Assembly: GCA_945910005.1 (NCBI GenBank)
Contig: OX246739.1
Coordinates: 3,378,001 to 3,442,000 of the forward strand
Direction: 5' to 3'
Length of the DNA: 64,000 bases
From: Isoperla grammatica
Taxonomy: Eukaryota > Arthropoda > Insecta > Plecoptera > Perlodidae
Made by a program: the position numbers and the translations under genes
The notes under the pieces: generated by a model
What the model was told of the DNA's origin: nothing
Seen by the model: only the letters and a program-made list of their open reading frames with translations
Database searches by the model: none
In this document: in pieces, positions 11,080-24,725 of the stretch
Layout of the letters: every line of letters starts with the position of its first letter
Position numbering within the stretch: the first letter of the stretch is position 1

Positions 11080-13371
11080 TTCGTTTTTCTTCTAAATATT
11101 TTTCTTTCGAAACGAAAAATTAATATTTAAAAAAATAATCAAAAACTTTTGGAATATTTTGTAGAACTTGTTCTCAATGTTCATGCTGTAACGTGTATTT
11201 GTTAAATGTCAATAAAAAACCATCATCAATGTTGAAAATTTGATTAAGAGAATCCACTAGAAAAAGTCTGTTATTCTCTAAAACATACATGCAACAGATA
11301 AAAAGCCTCCAGACTTATTTTCAACTGAGTACAGTCAACTAGTAATTCAGCGAGCGAATCAGGGATTTAGATTTTTATTTAAAAGTGTTGCATTACGTTT
11401 TGAAATAACGATGTTTATTGACTTTCCCTAATCTTCCAGGTTTCACACAAGTGTTTTCCACTTTTCATTCTAAAAATAAAGAAGATTGCGGCTCTACAGT
11501 CAATGTATTAACAGATGTGTTAACTATTGATTGTCTCTGAATAAGAAGCAGGAACTAGTGACTATAAGAACACTACCTACACCAGTCTCCACCCGTGCAG
11601 GCCCCGCTTTACAGGGCACGAATGTTTCCAGTTTTAGATGGATTTTATGAAATGCATTTTCAACATGCAATCTATTCGATCAACAATCTGAAGCTAACGT
11701 GAGTTGTTTTTACTGTTCAAATAAACTACCAAAAGTTTACACTGATTTCCTGTAAATGTTTTTAAAGTTTCTTTTAGAATTTGTTGTTTGCACATAGTAT
11801 ATTTCAATGTCTTCTTAAGTCTAACAACTAAACTATTAAATATTAAAATACATTATAAAGTATAATAACGTTACGTTATGACGTACGCAACGCATATGAC
11901 TCTCTAGCGTACTTTTATTGATACATTTTTAATGTCTCCCTCACGTGTGTTTTGTTTCATAGTATAAAATATGTAGTTCACTATTTTCTCCTTTTAAATC
12001 GGTTATATAGAGGAATAGATAGATGAGCATCAAATAAACAAATACCTAAGGAATAATCACATGTTTATAAATGTTCAAATATCAGAAACATCTAGATAAA
12101 ATGCTCAAATGTGGGTCAGTCGTTTTATCACCAGCAAACTTAACCGATAAAATCTTCAATTTTCATTTTTGTTCGACATTTGGAGGAACGAAGGAAATAG
12201 TTTGAAATGAAAACTGTAAATTGAACAATCTTATTCACATATTGGAAGAACTTCTTTCGATTCAATTTCGTTACAAGTAGACTATGATTACCAATTTTAG
12301 ACGTTTGAGAAATCCAGAATAACTCAGATATGTTTTCATATATTTTGACCCGTGTCTTTTATTTTAAACTAATAAAATAATATGAAAGTACCGTAGATCT
12401 ACATACGATCGTGCAAAATTTCTGTTTTAATCATCTCTTAATAACGCATCGAAAAAGTGAAAATCGGCTCACAGTAAATTTGAATTACCAACTTCCGATA
12501 CTAACAACAATACAAATATCTTCTCGTAGTATTAGGCCTTACGAACCCAAACAAATTAAGCGGTGTTTTCACTTTTTCAATTTGATGAAGCATGACTGAG
12601 ATAATTATTATTAAGATGTATAATACCACTTTGTTTTAATATTGGCGGTTGAGTCTTTCATTTTAACATTAGAACGGTGACCGTTGAAAAACGAAAAGAT
12701 TTGTCAAAGAAAGTGATAAATGTTTCACTTAAAATTGTAAAATCTAAAACTTGTCTTGCAACTTTTTTGATCAGTGCTGTACTTGAGTGTAGAGTACTTG
12801 AAACGTCACTTGACGAAGCCAGAGATACATCATGTTCTTATGGATGTTCTTGGTGTCTCAAACATCTTCTCTTACACCGCTTGGCTAAGTATCTATCTAC
12901 AATGTTTTCACATCTCCATCGCAATATATTGCTGCTAGGTGAACAGACCTTAAGGCGTCCCTGCTCAGTGTTCGTTCAGATAATGCCAAAGATTGGCAAT
13001 CTATTACAACAAACCAGGTCAGAAGATGAGTACATTCACTCCAAGGCTTAATCGACCGATAAATTGGCGGCGGAAAGTTTCTGCACCAGTTCAGGTACAT
13101 TACTTATTTTTCTAAAATCGGTAGACATAAACATCGTTGTGGAAAACGCTTCGTGCAGATTGTAAAGCAAATAATCCCAGATTAAACTTTTATATATAAC
13201 CGCCTTGCATAAAACACCCAAAGTATAAAATTGTCTTCCTTGAACTTAAAAATATGAGGTCAAAATGTTAGGTGAATGCCTGTATTATGTCGGTTGATCA
13301 GAAGAATACTCAGGTTTTAAGAGGTTTATCTTAAGTTTTAAAACACTCGTATCAAAAAATTAAAACAACGT

Positions 13372-13497
13372 ATCGCATTCACCAATGACCGAATGATTGA
13401 GGAACCTTCTAGAAACAATCTCCAGTAAGGATAACCAGTGGTCAGAATCGAATCCACAACATCCTGAATTAGAGTCTCGTTTGTTATTCTGAGGCTT
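13372..13497 (-). mobile_element. tRNA-derived SINE fragment, antisense copy
   Basis: Read on the minus strand, this aligns to the SINE at 42300-42440: a box-A-like GCCTCAGAAT, then ACTCTAATTCAGGA, a box B GGATTCGATTC (13445-13455), then a body ending CATTGGTGAATGC. The 42.3-kb copy has ACTCTAAATCAGGA, GGTTCGATACC and CTATAGGTGAATGC at matching spacing. Promoter boxes are degraded, so it is a dead copy. No target-site duplication was found. Confidence 0.6.
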
Positions 13498-16400
13498 TCG
13501 GATGTTAATATAATAAGTTACTTATTTATAAGATTTAGACTCTAGTTTAGGTATATTTATTATGACAAAACATGTTTTACCGGGCCCTGAAGGTAGAAGC
13601 ATCTTTACTCCGCTTTACCTCATGGCTTCTGCTGCTACTAGTGAGAACAATAATTATTAACATGATCAGAGACTAACGTGATTATAACGCTATCTAGTTT
13701 TACTCATAACTACCTGTACGCAAACATTACTGTTATTATCACTAGCATTAGCGAAGAAAAACATTGCAGGCATTCACCTTTCTGTTATTCCCACTTTGCT
13801 TTGTGATAAATTGCAACAGTAAAGTAATCTAGTACAATTACAATTACAAACAACTTACTGGCAGTTGGCACATACACAACACACCACATACCAAGAATTA
13901 TATAATAATGATGACCCTATAATAGCAACTTATTATTATTTATTTACAGTTTAGAATTATTATTTGTAATTCATAATTTTAACTTCACTTGCTCCTAACC
14001 ACAAAACACACCTTTTATAATCACTGTCTTGCTCGTAATGAGTGCGTATGAAAACTGTGAAACTGTGAAAGCATGATCAGTAGCTCAACATCATACCCAA
14101 TAGCCAATGACGGCTATGTAATATATATGCTATGTAGTGTATAATATATAACTAAATTGCTTTATTTTTACAAGTGTTTTAAACAATTAATTTGGTTCTA
14201 ACGTTTATTGAAAATATCTTCGTAACTGCTGAAAAGCATGGAACATTATAATATATTGTATAAAATGTTTATCACGGGCAATCCGCTCTTATAGTTACAA
14301 TGAATTAATTATTTATATATTATTCACGTTTCTGAGTATTTACATTTGTGTTTACAACTTACTATTACAATTATTCCTGTTTTATGTTTTAATTTATTAT
14401 TCTCTTGATTGAGTTTTTGAAATACATAAAAAAAGCACTTATTTATTACACATGAAAGATAATTCAATTCTAAAATGTTACACAAAGTAGCATCATCGTA
14501 CCAAAGTGGGTTGTTAAAAATCACAATTGACTCATGAGCATTGTTCACAACGCTACATGTCATTCATAACGCTGTCATGGAGTACTTCAGTCTATGGTTG
14601 GCCACCGTGGTGCGGTCATGAATGCCAACTAGAGCACGTATCAAAGTGACGCTGATAAGCTTACTCTAATATACACAACGCATGAATACTCGAACTCAAT
14701 GATATTACTATAAAAGTTCCAGTAATTATTTAATAAATGTAAATGCAATTAAATATGTAAATGTAGACCTGTTATCGTGTCCGCATATTTTGTCAGTAAA
14801 GAGTATTTTGTTTCTTCACTGTATTGTTATAAAACTAGTGAATATAATGGTTCATGGAGATAAACGAAAGTTCTGCCATTTGTGACAGGTTAGGGGAAAA
14901 AAGGAAAAGTATTAAAACGAACGTAAGTATAAATGCCAACTCAGTCCTAATTCCATCACCCTCACCGCTTTTAGCATTGAAAACTAAGCTCGCTGAAAGA
15001 GCGAATTAGTTTGCCTTGGTTATATGTATTGTGTAAGAACAACCGGTACCCAGGCAACGGGCTATTAATCTTATATCCTTTGTTTCTCTACTTCCCTCAT
15101 TAAAATAAAACTTACTTATAATTTACTTTCGCCGTGGAAATATTAATTGCGATTTTCTTTTCTTTTCGGGTTTTTCTGTAATGGAATTTCTTTATGCGAC
15201 CTACTAGGAAACACTTTATATTTTTCGTTGGTCATGGGTCATGACTCATGAAAAACAATATTTACATCACGCCCAAGAGTTAATGTTAGAATCAGCTATG
15301 AGAGTGAAACAACACAGAAATTTTATTTTAAAAGTTACTGTAGGAGGATGCTTGTATTTATTTACACTCAATCGTCTTCCAGACTCAGTTTGACGTTGTA
15401 TTTAGGATAGTAAACTTAAAAGAGCAAACTTTGAATTCCAAAGCATTTATAAATTGACTTACCAAAATATTGTAATATCTATTTTCTAACAGCTCAGCGT
15501 GAAACCTCACATTATTTGTTGTTGTTTGTTCGTATTTATTTAAGTTATGTCTATAATCGAGGGGATATTGTAAGGTTATACGGTTGAAGGGCGGTTACAC
15601 AAATCGATTATCTATGTATAGGATCTTTGTAATCGATGAGTCGACAAAATGCATACATTTATTATATTGGTACGAATCCACATCGCTTCCTTCCATGAAA
15701 TGAAACCGGTGTTCTTATCTTTCTAATCTAATCCTTTCTATACATACCATTCATGCGAAGTGTTGAGGGTAGGATCAGAACTTTTTAATTGCCAAATAAA
15801 TGTTTCTTCCTTCTAAGACTAAATCAATTTCAAATATCTTATTAAAAACCTTTTTCAAATTGAGCAATGGTTTTCAATGTATGTCTCACTTAGGGAGTTT
15901 ATTGTTTTCACTAAAGTTTATCATGATAGTTTCCATCAGAATACATATTGTCAGCGGCAGAAACGTCTCACCCGGTTTTACGCATTTCCGTGCATAGTTT
16001 TACGCAATCCATAAAGAAAATTTAAAAAATCGAATGCCCAGACGGAGTCTTAAATCTTGCTTGATCCAGACGAAACCCATCTATTTCCAAACTATTTCAT
16101 TAATATCCTTCAAGACGCCGGCTGACCCGAGGTTTCGAACGGCGCCCTGCTATTTATAACACTGCGCGTAAGATATTGGTTCTTCCAGGCCGCTGAATCT
16201 TTTGCTCAATGGACTTCACACAACAACCCGAAAAAACTGTACATAAAAGCTTGAAACAAACGCTAGACACAATTATTCACAGAACATAAAAAACTAGAGT
16301 AGCTTTGACAAAAAGAGGAGCGTCTTATTATTGTTTGTGTGAGAGTGGTGTATTCAAACGATCACTCGTGATAAGGAGTGGTGCTATCTTCAGGTCTTAC

Positions 16401-17105
16401 TGTAAAGAGTTACTCTTGTTCTTCCAATCCATCATTATTAAACTAAAACCCGCATTATGAAAATCATCATTGCGTGCAAATGTAAAACTTTTTCAACAAC
16501 CACAAATGAAACAACTATCTTTTTGTTGGCTTTGAAGTGACTGTAACTTATATTACTCCTAAGCACGTTGAATGGCTGTACTTGATTCCTATCAGAATTG
16601 AGCACAAATTCCATTAAGGTGATAATATAGGGATCTCTACTCCCGGACCACAAAAAGTCTGGTTGTTGCGTACAGAGGTAAATGTGCGCGCGCAGCTCCC
16701 TGTATTATAATACATGTATGGAAAAACATCTGATTGAATTCGTCTTTCCAAAGTTTATACGATTAATTATTATAAAACAAGGAAGTTTTTGTCGCCAATG
16801 CTCTGACGCTCAAGAGTCAATCACGCCTCTAACGTTCGCTCTGCTAGAACGGGAGTTGCTCGTAATCTTCCTAACACACAAAAACCTTTACTTGTCTTGC
16901 CTGTGATTTGTATGTTCGCAGCGACCTAGATAAGAACATAAGTGCAAGACTTGCTTTAAAGTATCCGTGTTCTAACAGAAGTCAACAAAGATTGGTATTT
17001 TCTTCTTGTAAGTTGCTAACTTCCGTGTGTTAGGACAATAAACTGTCTTACCAGTAGATACATCAATGTAATCAGTGTTCCTCTTGCTCAGTGTTGTGTC
17101 GTCAG
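13498..17105. other. Gene-free A+T-rich sequence
   Basis: No recognisable gene, repeat or RNA. Short frames (60-80 codons) on both strands are unremarkable. One ATG-initiated open stretch at 14854-14922 runs for 23 codons straight into a GTAAGT donor and is discussed as a weak exon candidate. Confidence 0.5.
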
Positions 17106-17173
17106 CCAAGGTTTACTTGATCGCCGCTCGCCGCGCTAGCGTCGGGCTCTCGTGGCAATCAAGTAGACCTTGG
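17106..17173 (+). ncRNA. Pre-miRNA-like hairpin (candidate)
   Basis: The arms CCAAGGTTTACTTGAT (17106-17121) and ATCAAGTAGACCTTGG (17158-17173) pair along all 16 positions as RNA, with one G-U pair. After one C/A mismatch the helix continues for five more pairs (GCCGC with GTGGC), leaving a terminal loop of about 24 bases. A stem of about 22 pairs and a total of 68 bases are compatible with an animal miRNA precursor. I recognise no known miRNA seed, and the same geometry could be the remnant of a small inverted-repeat transposon. A 61-codon frame overlaps it and has no recognisable content. Confidence 0.3.
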
Positions 17174-18283
17174 TCGTCAGCTAATGCCTTACAGGTAATG
17201 ACACAAACGCATCTAATAAATAATATCCATAATTATGATTATGATGTTCCTACTCCTTGATAATTCTATAAAAACCTTTTTGGCATTTATAGCTCACATC
17301 ATAGTAATTACTAATTTGTTTGTCTATCAACTCGTTAGTATTTACAGATTTTTCGCGTGTGTTGCTATTGTCTTGGCCACTTAGATTTTTTTAAACATAT
17401 GTGTTAAATATTTGTTTTGTTTCTCTAAAACAAAGCAAAAAATAGAAAGGTTGCAAACAATCTGGAAAATGTTCCCTTATATTATTATTATCTATCTAAT
17501 TGTGTGTTGTAGTATTGGTAGAATGCCATTAGAATCCGTTATACACTTGTAGACTACACATTTAGTTTGTAATTATAGCCACCCGAAGATCTATTAACGT
17601 CCCCTAATATAGTGGGCACAAAGGACTCTCGTTTTATTGGCCCGAAAAGTCGTAAACCAACTCGTCTTCTCGCAGCGTAAATTCAACTCCATTGAACGCG
17701 CGCATCGACGTTTAAACAGGACGCCCACAAATCAGGCGTACGGACTCACTTGAAGATGGTTAATGTTACAATTAGCAATAACTGTCAGCGTTTTACGTTC
17801 CTTGCCTATCACGCATGAGAGTACCAGGCTGGTTTACTACCGAGTAACCCTCATCGTTGCGAGAGGCAGATTCACCAATTATTCTTGTATGAACGATGAA
17901 GCTAACGACCCATCCATGTTGTTTGGAGTATTTGTCTGACGTGACTGTAACGCCTCTGACGTCACAGCTACCTTTACTTGCATGCCCAGAAGTGTATGTG
18001 GTAGACAACCAATAGGAATGGACGTGTTGATGCGCCCAGGACACTTATGTCGTCACTAATAACGAACTTTTCGTGAACCGATACAAACGGTTGATTTTTA
18101 CCGGCGGAAGAAAAATTTCGTATACAAAAAACTGCCGAAGATTTCGTTTTTTTACAACTTCGTCACATAAACGGAGGTGTGTTCAAGCAAACATTACAAG
18201 CATGAACCGTCATACTTGCTTCTTGCTAGTAAACAATAAGATTCCATAACGTGAATGTGGACAGGACGAGCGTCACTGACTTC
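17174..18283. other. Gene-free sequence
   Basis: No gene or repeat recognised. 17690-18060 is somewhat richer in C+G than average but has only short frames. Confidence 0.5.
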
Positions 18284-18311
18284 ATTGGGTTTGAAATATA
18301 GCAAACCCAAT
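18284..18311. repeat. Perfect stem-loop, 10-bp arms
   Basis: ATTGGGTTTG (18284-18293) and CAAACCCAAT (18302-18311) around an eight-base loop. Short and without context. Confidence 0.8.
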
Positions 18312-18380
18312 CCTTACTTGAATGTAGACCTCGCTTGCCTCGTTCTCACTGGAACCCATAACAGACGATGGGGCGCATGG

Positions 18381-18492
18381 AACCAATTTGCTTGGGCTCG
18401 AACCCCGTGCATAGATCTTGTATCGCACACTCATAGAATCAATTAGCTTGGGCTCGAACCCCGTGCATAGATCTTGTATCGCACACTCATAG
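18381..18492 (+). repeat. Tandem dimer of a 56-bp unit carrying a box-B-like motif
   Basis: 18381-18436 and 18437-18492 differ only in the first nine bases (AACCAATTT versus AATCAATTA); the remaining 47 bases are identical, so the duplication is recent. The unit contains GGGCTCGAACCCC, which resembles a tRNA T-arm and Pol III box B (GGTTCGANNCC), suggesting the duplicated piece came from a tRNA-derived SINE. No matching box A was identified. Confidence 0.9.
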
Positions 18493-18876
18493 TTCTAAAT
18501 TATATTACTACTTTAATAAGGAGTTTCAAAAGCAATATTCAACGGCACATGTTGAATAATTATAATCATTTCGACCGTTGGGTTTGAAGTCTAGAATTAC
18601 TGCAATGTCCATATTTAGGAATTTGAATAGAGGACACTGTTAAATATCGGACATATACGTATTCAGCCTATTTTCTAATTTATAAAGCTAACAAGGGAAT
18701 TAAGCCTGTGTTCAACGGCACGGAATGCATGCACAATTACCATACATTCAAATGATATAACGTTGTGTAGCTGAGCTACCCCCACTTTGAACAAATAATC
18801 GAGTTTCATTAGGGTAAATTTCGTCCGCCGACTTATGTGTCGTCATCCACCCTGCTATAAAGTGAGGCAAGCGGAA
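18493..18876. other. Gene-free sequence
   Basis: Nothing recognised beyond the neighbouring repeat pieces. Confidence 0.5.
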
Positions 18877-18950
18877 GCCTGGCTAGCCAAGTAGTGAGCA
18901 TGTTTGGCTCCCTAACATGCGACTCTGCCACGGAAGCCCTTCGATCCTGA
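18877..18950 (+). mobile_element. Possible tRNA-derived SINE head
   Basis: TGGCTAGCCAAGTAGTGAGC resembles box A of a tRNA (TRGCNNARYNGG), and CCTTCGATCCTG about 50 bases later resembles box B. The spacing fits a tRNA-like head, but stems are poor and no second copy was found in the window. Confidence 0.35.
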
Positions 18951-21900
18951 TTTCCAAAAAGAGGCCAATTTAAGTTTTGCCATGAATCCTTCGAAAATGT
19001 TTTCAATTGAATTTCTCGATCGACGATTCCACTAAAATATTCAACCGAAATTGTTCTCTACTCGGAAACGAATCGATATAAATTGCATGACCGTCAATAG
19101 TTCCACTATAACATCATGTGCAGCTGCAGTTAGGGTAATTACTAATATAAATTCAGTACAGTCGCTAGGAAGTAGGAACCGATTACTGAGAAAGATCAAG
19201 GATCTAGCAATTACCGTTTATTGTCAAGGCGCATGCGTCAGGAAGGACTGCTTGTTCTTTAGACACCGTCTCGCGAGTCATTATGCAGTATGCAAATAAC
19301 TATCTATTATAGTTTTCCATTATTTATGAGGGTGATAGCAAAGGTATCTTAGAGTAGATTGCCGATATATACCACGTACAAGACTATTCTCGTGAAATGC
19401 AGCTTGAAGACAACCTATCAAAAGAAACTTGCGTTATCCCAAAATGTTGGCAACGTCAGTCATCATATTAGGTATTTACTTTAAATGTAGGAGTCTTAGA
19501 TTTATTGTACTAAATAATTAAACTTAGTCCCTGATTTTTTAATCTCTGTACCAATTTAAAACCCTTGTGGGATCATCGGAAGCTCTGATGGAATAAATGT
19601 GCTTAGAGATGAATTATTTCATGATATGTGTAATACAATTTTAAAATCTGTTACTTTTAGAATTTTAACTTGTAATTTTTATATAGAAACTAAAAAGTCA
19701 TAATATATCAGATTCATAGTGACTCGCTCCAATGATAAAATGTTTCTTCGAATGAATGTTGGCAATTGGTTCATTATAATGCTGTGATAAGGAATAAGAA
19801 CCCAGTACACAATCTTGGGAAATAGATCTTCAACCGCAAGGAACATAATGTTTTTAACTTCAAAGTCAATGATTGATATTATTTGTACAAATTCTTAAGT
19901 GTTTTGCGCTCCACTCTTTCATCGTTAACGGCCTCTTTGGTTAGTCAGTGCGTAGACACAATGATAGTTCATTATTAATGTATTACAAACAGAAACGCAC
20001 CCGTTGTAACTGATCTCTTCAGCAGACATATTTCACTTCCGTTATATTATACTAAAATAATGCTGACGTAATTAATATTAATTCGCCCGTTTGAGTGAGA
20101 AACTCTTAGTGACGTAGACTCCATCTTCGTCGACAACTAAGTCTTATTACATCGATCACTGTACGTTGCACTACTTTTGCTCTTAACTGTACCCTTAACG
20201 TATTTTAATAAGTTTATACAGACGCCATGCCTGATAAAACATTCGAAGTCGGTGTTGAGGTGGTTTATTTAAATGTGACGCCAGTGTGGCTACACTCACC
20301 GTGTAATGATCTACAAATATATTTCACGGAATGTGTTGGAGGTGGAAGAGAGATGAGCTCGGGACATGCAGCATGCATGAGAGATCGGCTGATAACGAAG
20401 CGTAGGAAGCGAAGAGAAGGATGATGTAGTGTGAGAGGTCATGTCACTGGCCAACAGCAACATGGACGCGTCTCCGGTGAAAAATAGCTCAGCGAGGATA
20501 GAACACAAAATCCCTAATTCATATAGACTTAGTCTTGTCTTACGCTTCTCATTTGAGGAATTCTACACAAACTTTAATGCAACCCCTACGATGGCTGAAA
20601 AGCCAGCGATTATGTAAATTTGTTACCAAAGTGATAATTGTATGTTCCTTTGTTTGGGAATTGTTGCAGACAATTGTATGTCAGTATGATATAAGACGCT
20701 ATACAAGAATCTCGTAAGGGGGGGGGGGGGGGTAATTTAGATGGACCGATTGATTAACAATAGACATTAATATATATTTTTGAAAGTATATTATTTAATA
20801 ATAGCAAAACTAAAAACGTAACACTCGATTAATTAAAAAAATTAGTAGTTTTATAATCATAAAATTAATAAACACACAAATTATACATTTCAATGTTAGG
20901 CCTACATGTTTTGTAATACGTTCACACAAACAAAATTACGTTATGCCTAGATTCTGGTTTATATTCTAAATAAAATATCTGAAAAAATTAGATCCTTGAC
21001 GTACCTCGCCCGGCCGAGTTCCGATGGTAGGGGTATTCGAGCCTTCTACCCGGGTGAAAACTCGGGGTGAAAACGAGATAATAATATAACAGAATAATAC
21101 GGCAATGAGTGTAGTGTGGACGTAAACTTAATCCTGCACATTCAGAATGTTGTTTCATTTGTTTTTCTTAAATTAATTTCCTCTTAAGTCACGTAAAAAA
21201 TAATATTATTGTAGTATTTAGAATAGGGTATAATAAAGCCTGTTAACAAGTTATATAAACATAACTTAGCTGAACCACGCATGAAACTATAACATGAACT
21301 AAGGATGGATTCTCACAAACGTGAGTGATGCTTCGTGTCGGCGTGTTAGCATAAAGCTTACACATCAACGTGACAGTAGACGAGACTTTAGATGTATGCG
21401 TTCACTGCCGAGCTTTTGTTTGCATAACAAATCAATGCCATCTACATTGGAGCTCAAATAATGTCAAGAGCAAACTGAGAACTACTCAAAGTTGTCGGTT
21501 GTTCCTTGTTTTCACGGCGTCATAATCTGATGCCAATATCATGATTACGCGTTCTAAACTTGTATGACGTATTTATAACACTCGGACCGAAGAGTGAAGA
21601 CTCAAACATGTCTACTGTTCAAATAAAACAAAATTGTATACAGACGTCAACACGCAGAAAAGAACTTATTGTAACATCACGGTAGAAATGAAAGACAGAA
21701 TTGTATGAGCATCCAAAGACAACATTGTAATATTGAAGTCCCTTTAATATTTCCTATTGATTTTGATTTGAATTTCGAAGTAAAGTAGAAAAAAAAACCT
21801 ATTCAAAAAAATATGATTGATAGACGGTCCATTAAACCGAAAGGGTTGAATGCGATTTGGCACCGAACGCCGAAAATGTAATTCGCTTATTTCCTCACTC

Positions 21901-24648
21901 TATTCATCTATCATTCTTTTTGCCTTGGATCCAGCCCTACTCTTTACGAACAATGCATTCTCAACACATTTAAATTTACCAAGAAAAATAGATTAAGTCT
22001 AATGAAATTGAGATGGATCGAACACAATACAATCTCTCATTCGTTTCATTACTAACTGTAACTTTGATTGATAAGCGGACGAAATCGAATTCACTGTAGA
22101 AGACGAACGGAAATACAGAGACACTCTGTGAGCTGTGTCTTCAACTTAACAGACTTTCAATGGCTACCTCGCGTTCTGGACGACCTATGGTCCTATATAA
22201 CGTTAGTGGCCACAGTAATATCATTGTATCATGGTTAGTGGCAACATGTAATTCGTTTACCTCTTTTCATAGTCACTGCCAGTGTATTTATATTCGTATA
22301 TTCATCAATTACAATAATAATTATTCTCATTGTTCATTTTGATATTTATTTCTAAGAGTTTCAGGAGTTAGGCTTACATGAACACGTATACATTAACTTA
22401 TAGTAGTAAAATATTTCTAAAGCTTGCTTTACAACATGATTGTGCTCGTTTATTGTTTCTTTCCAATTAGCTTTTCAATCTACTATTAGCAAGGACTACA
22501 GCTCAACTCGTTAAGAAAAGATTTTAGACATTAGGACACCTTTTGGCAGTCAGGAAATTATTGGTTCATGTGATACATTCAGCTCTTTAGCTCACAACAA
22601 CTAAGGTTTTTCTGGATTATATTTATTTCTGGTGGATATGTTCTTAGAGAAACTATAAATGTTATTTATATTATACATTTGGTTATTACCAGTATTCCAA
22701 TGTAGGCCCATGAGCCAGTTAACGACGTGGCAAACAAAGCCAGCGTATACGCCTCTGGTTAATGTCAATGAAATTTTCTCCAAAGAGAATCTCAGACATG
22801 TAATTTGTCTTTCATTTATTTAGAATGTAATTAAGTCTTTGAACACAGCCCGAGGAAAGACGTTTAGCTTAAATCGAGATTGTTGTAGCAGGAGGAGATG
22901 GTTGCGGGAATATCAATGCTTAATGCAAAGGTATTAAAAGCTTTCCGTGTTCCTTCCTGTCTTCTTTAAAGCTTTTCCTCAATGTAAAGTGATCCATATT
23001 CCTTATGAGGTAAGATTTCACGCCTGTTAACTCCTGGCTTACTCTCAAAATGCAAAGTGGCGAGGCATCCTTAACGAATAGCAAAAAGTGGCGCGGAATT
23101 ATTCATGCCTGCTCATCTTTAGAATATATGCGTTATATATCTCTGAGCCTCCCGGGTTTGTGGTCTGAGAACCCACTCTTCTATACCAGCATTTGGAATT
23201 CGTAGCGCGTGAGAAAATAATTATTTTGTTTTCTTTCTGATACATGTTTTGTGAATTAAATAGTTATAAGTTTAGTACAAAATGTGAAAAGGCGAAGAAC
23301 GCATTTCTCGCTTTAAGCGCAATTAACATAATAAAAAAAAGATGATTTAAAGAAAGTTTTGCTCAAAACAGACGTTTAAGCTGAAGAAATATCATACTAA
23401 AACCAAGACGAGAATTATAATTTTGCCACTCGTTATCTTAATCGTGCATTGTCTCAAACGTAAAGCTACGCAATGTTGAATTGAGCAATCTAAACCCAAT
23501 AACGACAACATGTAGCTTGCGGCTTCCGTGTTACAATTTGAGGGGAAGCTAGGGGTGGAAAAGGGGAAGAGGGGTATTGAGGAAAGGAAATGCTACAATG
23601 GTGAGGGTGTTGATTATATTATTTCACAAACATGGTGCATAATTTCCTCGTAAATATTTGCTTCCTCCCTCCTCCAGTACGGGAAGGTATCGGCCATGTT
23701 CCTCGCATGAGAAACAGAGCCATAACAAAACACGATAGATGAAGATTATCGATTTATTTATATTTACATAAATTCCTGCGTGTACAATATCTGATACTCG
23801 TTTCCTTCCGCAAGAACACGAGACGTATATATGCGCTGTGTGCCCCACATTTGGCGGTGATTTGTATACACTGGTCTATAGGAGCTGCGAGCTGTCCGTT
23901 CACTGTCCTACAACTTACTGACACGAACATCCAACATTACTATTGGATCTGGGGGGAAGCCCCATTCGGCGGAAGCTACAATAGAAACGCGAACACATCT
24001 CGAAGTAGCCAGTTAATATTGCTCTTAATACGTATAATATATGAATGTTCTAGATTTGAGACATGAAAACATAATAAAGAAATTAAGGTTGAAATGATAG
24101 GGAACTCTGCGCTGAGTCCCATCAAGCCTGGAATATACGTAGACCATATTATAATCTGGATAGGTTGTATATTGGATATGAATAAAAACAGAAGGTTCTA
24201 GGGGAAGGTTTCTAGGGGATGGGGTGAAGGAGGGAAGTGCGACAAAGAGTAAAGAGTAAAATCACGATCTATGAAACACACAGTACAGAGTATAGGCTCT
24301 GTTTAAAAATATCTTTCTTCCCACCAACCGTGTACATAACTTGCTGTAGTAGAGCAATTTCCCCGCATGTGACATAGGAAAATCCATCTTCTATATGTTT
24401 TATCAGAATTCAGAAGGAACCTTCGAGTAAAAGACAGACTGTGTGTATGATAGCTTAACTAAGCCTTCACACCACCACCTTATCAGGGCGCCACGCCCAC
24501 AACGCGATGCTCCAGCGTTTAGTTTAGCTGCAAACATTCGCTCTACCCCGAAAAGCAATCTACACACGTTAAGCGCGCAAGAGCCTGGTTTAAGGAAGCA
24601 AATCCAAAACCTTTCTTCGTGCAGTAATCTTGACGAGGCTCACGTGAT
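18951..24648. other. Gene-free sequence
   Basis: Open frames are all below 85 codons and unrecognised. Contains the poly(G) run at 20718-20732, a TAGGCCTA site (20897-20904) and a small C+G-rich patch at 21000-21080. 22840-23160 has moderate composition and a GAG|GTAAGA donor-like site near 23008, but no supportable exon. Confidence 0.5.
20718..20732. repeat. Poly(G) tract, 15 bases
   Basis: Uninterrupted G run in A+T-rich surroundings. Confidence 0.95.
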
Positions 24649-24725
24649 ACCTGGTTTTAACACAGTACCTGGTTTTAACACAGATACCTGGTTTTAACAT
24701 AGACACCTGGTTTTAACACAGACAC
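24649..24725 (+). repeat. Four-copy minisatellite, 18-19 bp unit
   Basis: ACCTGGTTTTAACACAG units begin at 24649, 24667, 24686 and 24705, with one substitution (ACATAG) in the third. The period drifts from 18 to 19 bases. An 84-codon frame crosses the start of the array and is explained by it. Confidence 0.92.

Larger units (their letters stand above)
6800..13371. other. Gene-free sequence with microsatellites
   Basis: Holds the ATAC microsatellite (7122-7160), a second CGCTATCGCG site (7184-7193), a short A+T tandem around 9059-9098 built on ATATGGAT, a G-rich run (9358-9372) and a 29-bp duplication (11022-11079). The patch 10360-10530 is visibly richer in C+G than its flanks, without an open frame. 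The longest frame is 12677-13051 (124 codons), but it starts with GTG, lacks any recognisable motif, and has a 67-codon frame opposite it; I do not call it a gene. Confidence 0.5.

Noticed and set aside
12677..13051. Longest open frame of the window (124 codons, plus strand)
   Set aside because: It begins with GTG, has no recognisable motif, is opposed by a 67-codon frame on the other strand, and a frame of this size is expected by chance in 64 kb read in six frames.
22985..23008. Exon ending at GAG|GTAAGA
   Set aside because: Only a short open frame without start codon or acceptor; no further support.
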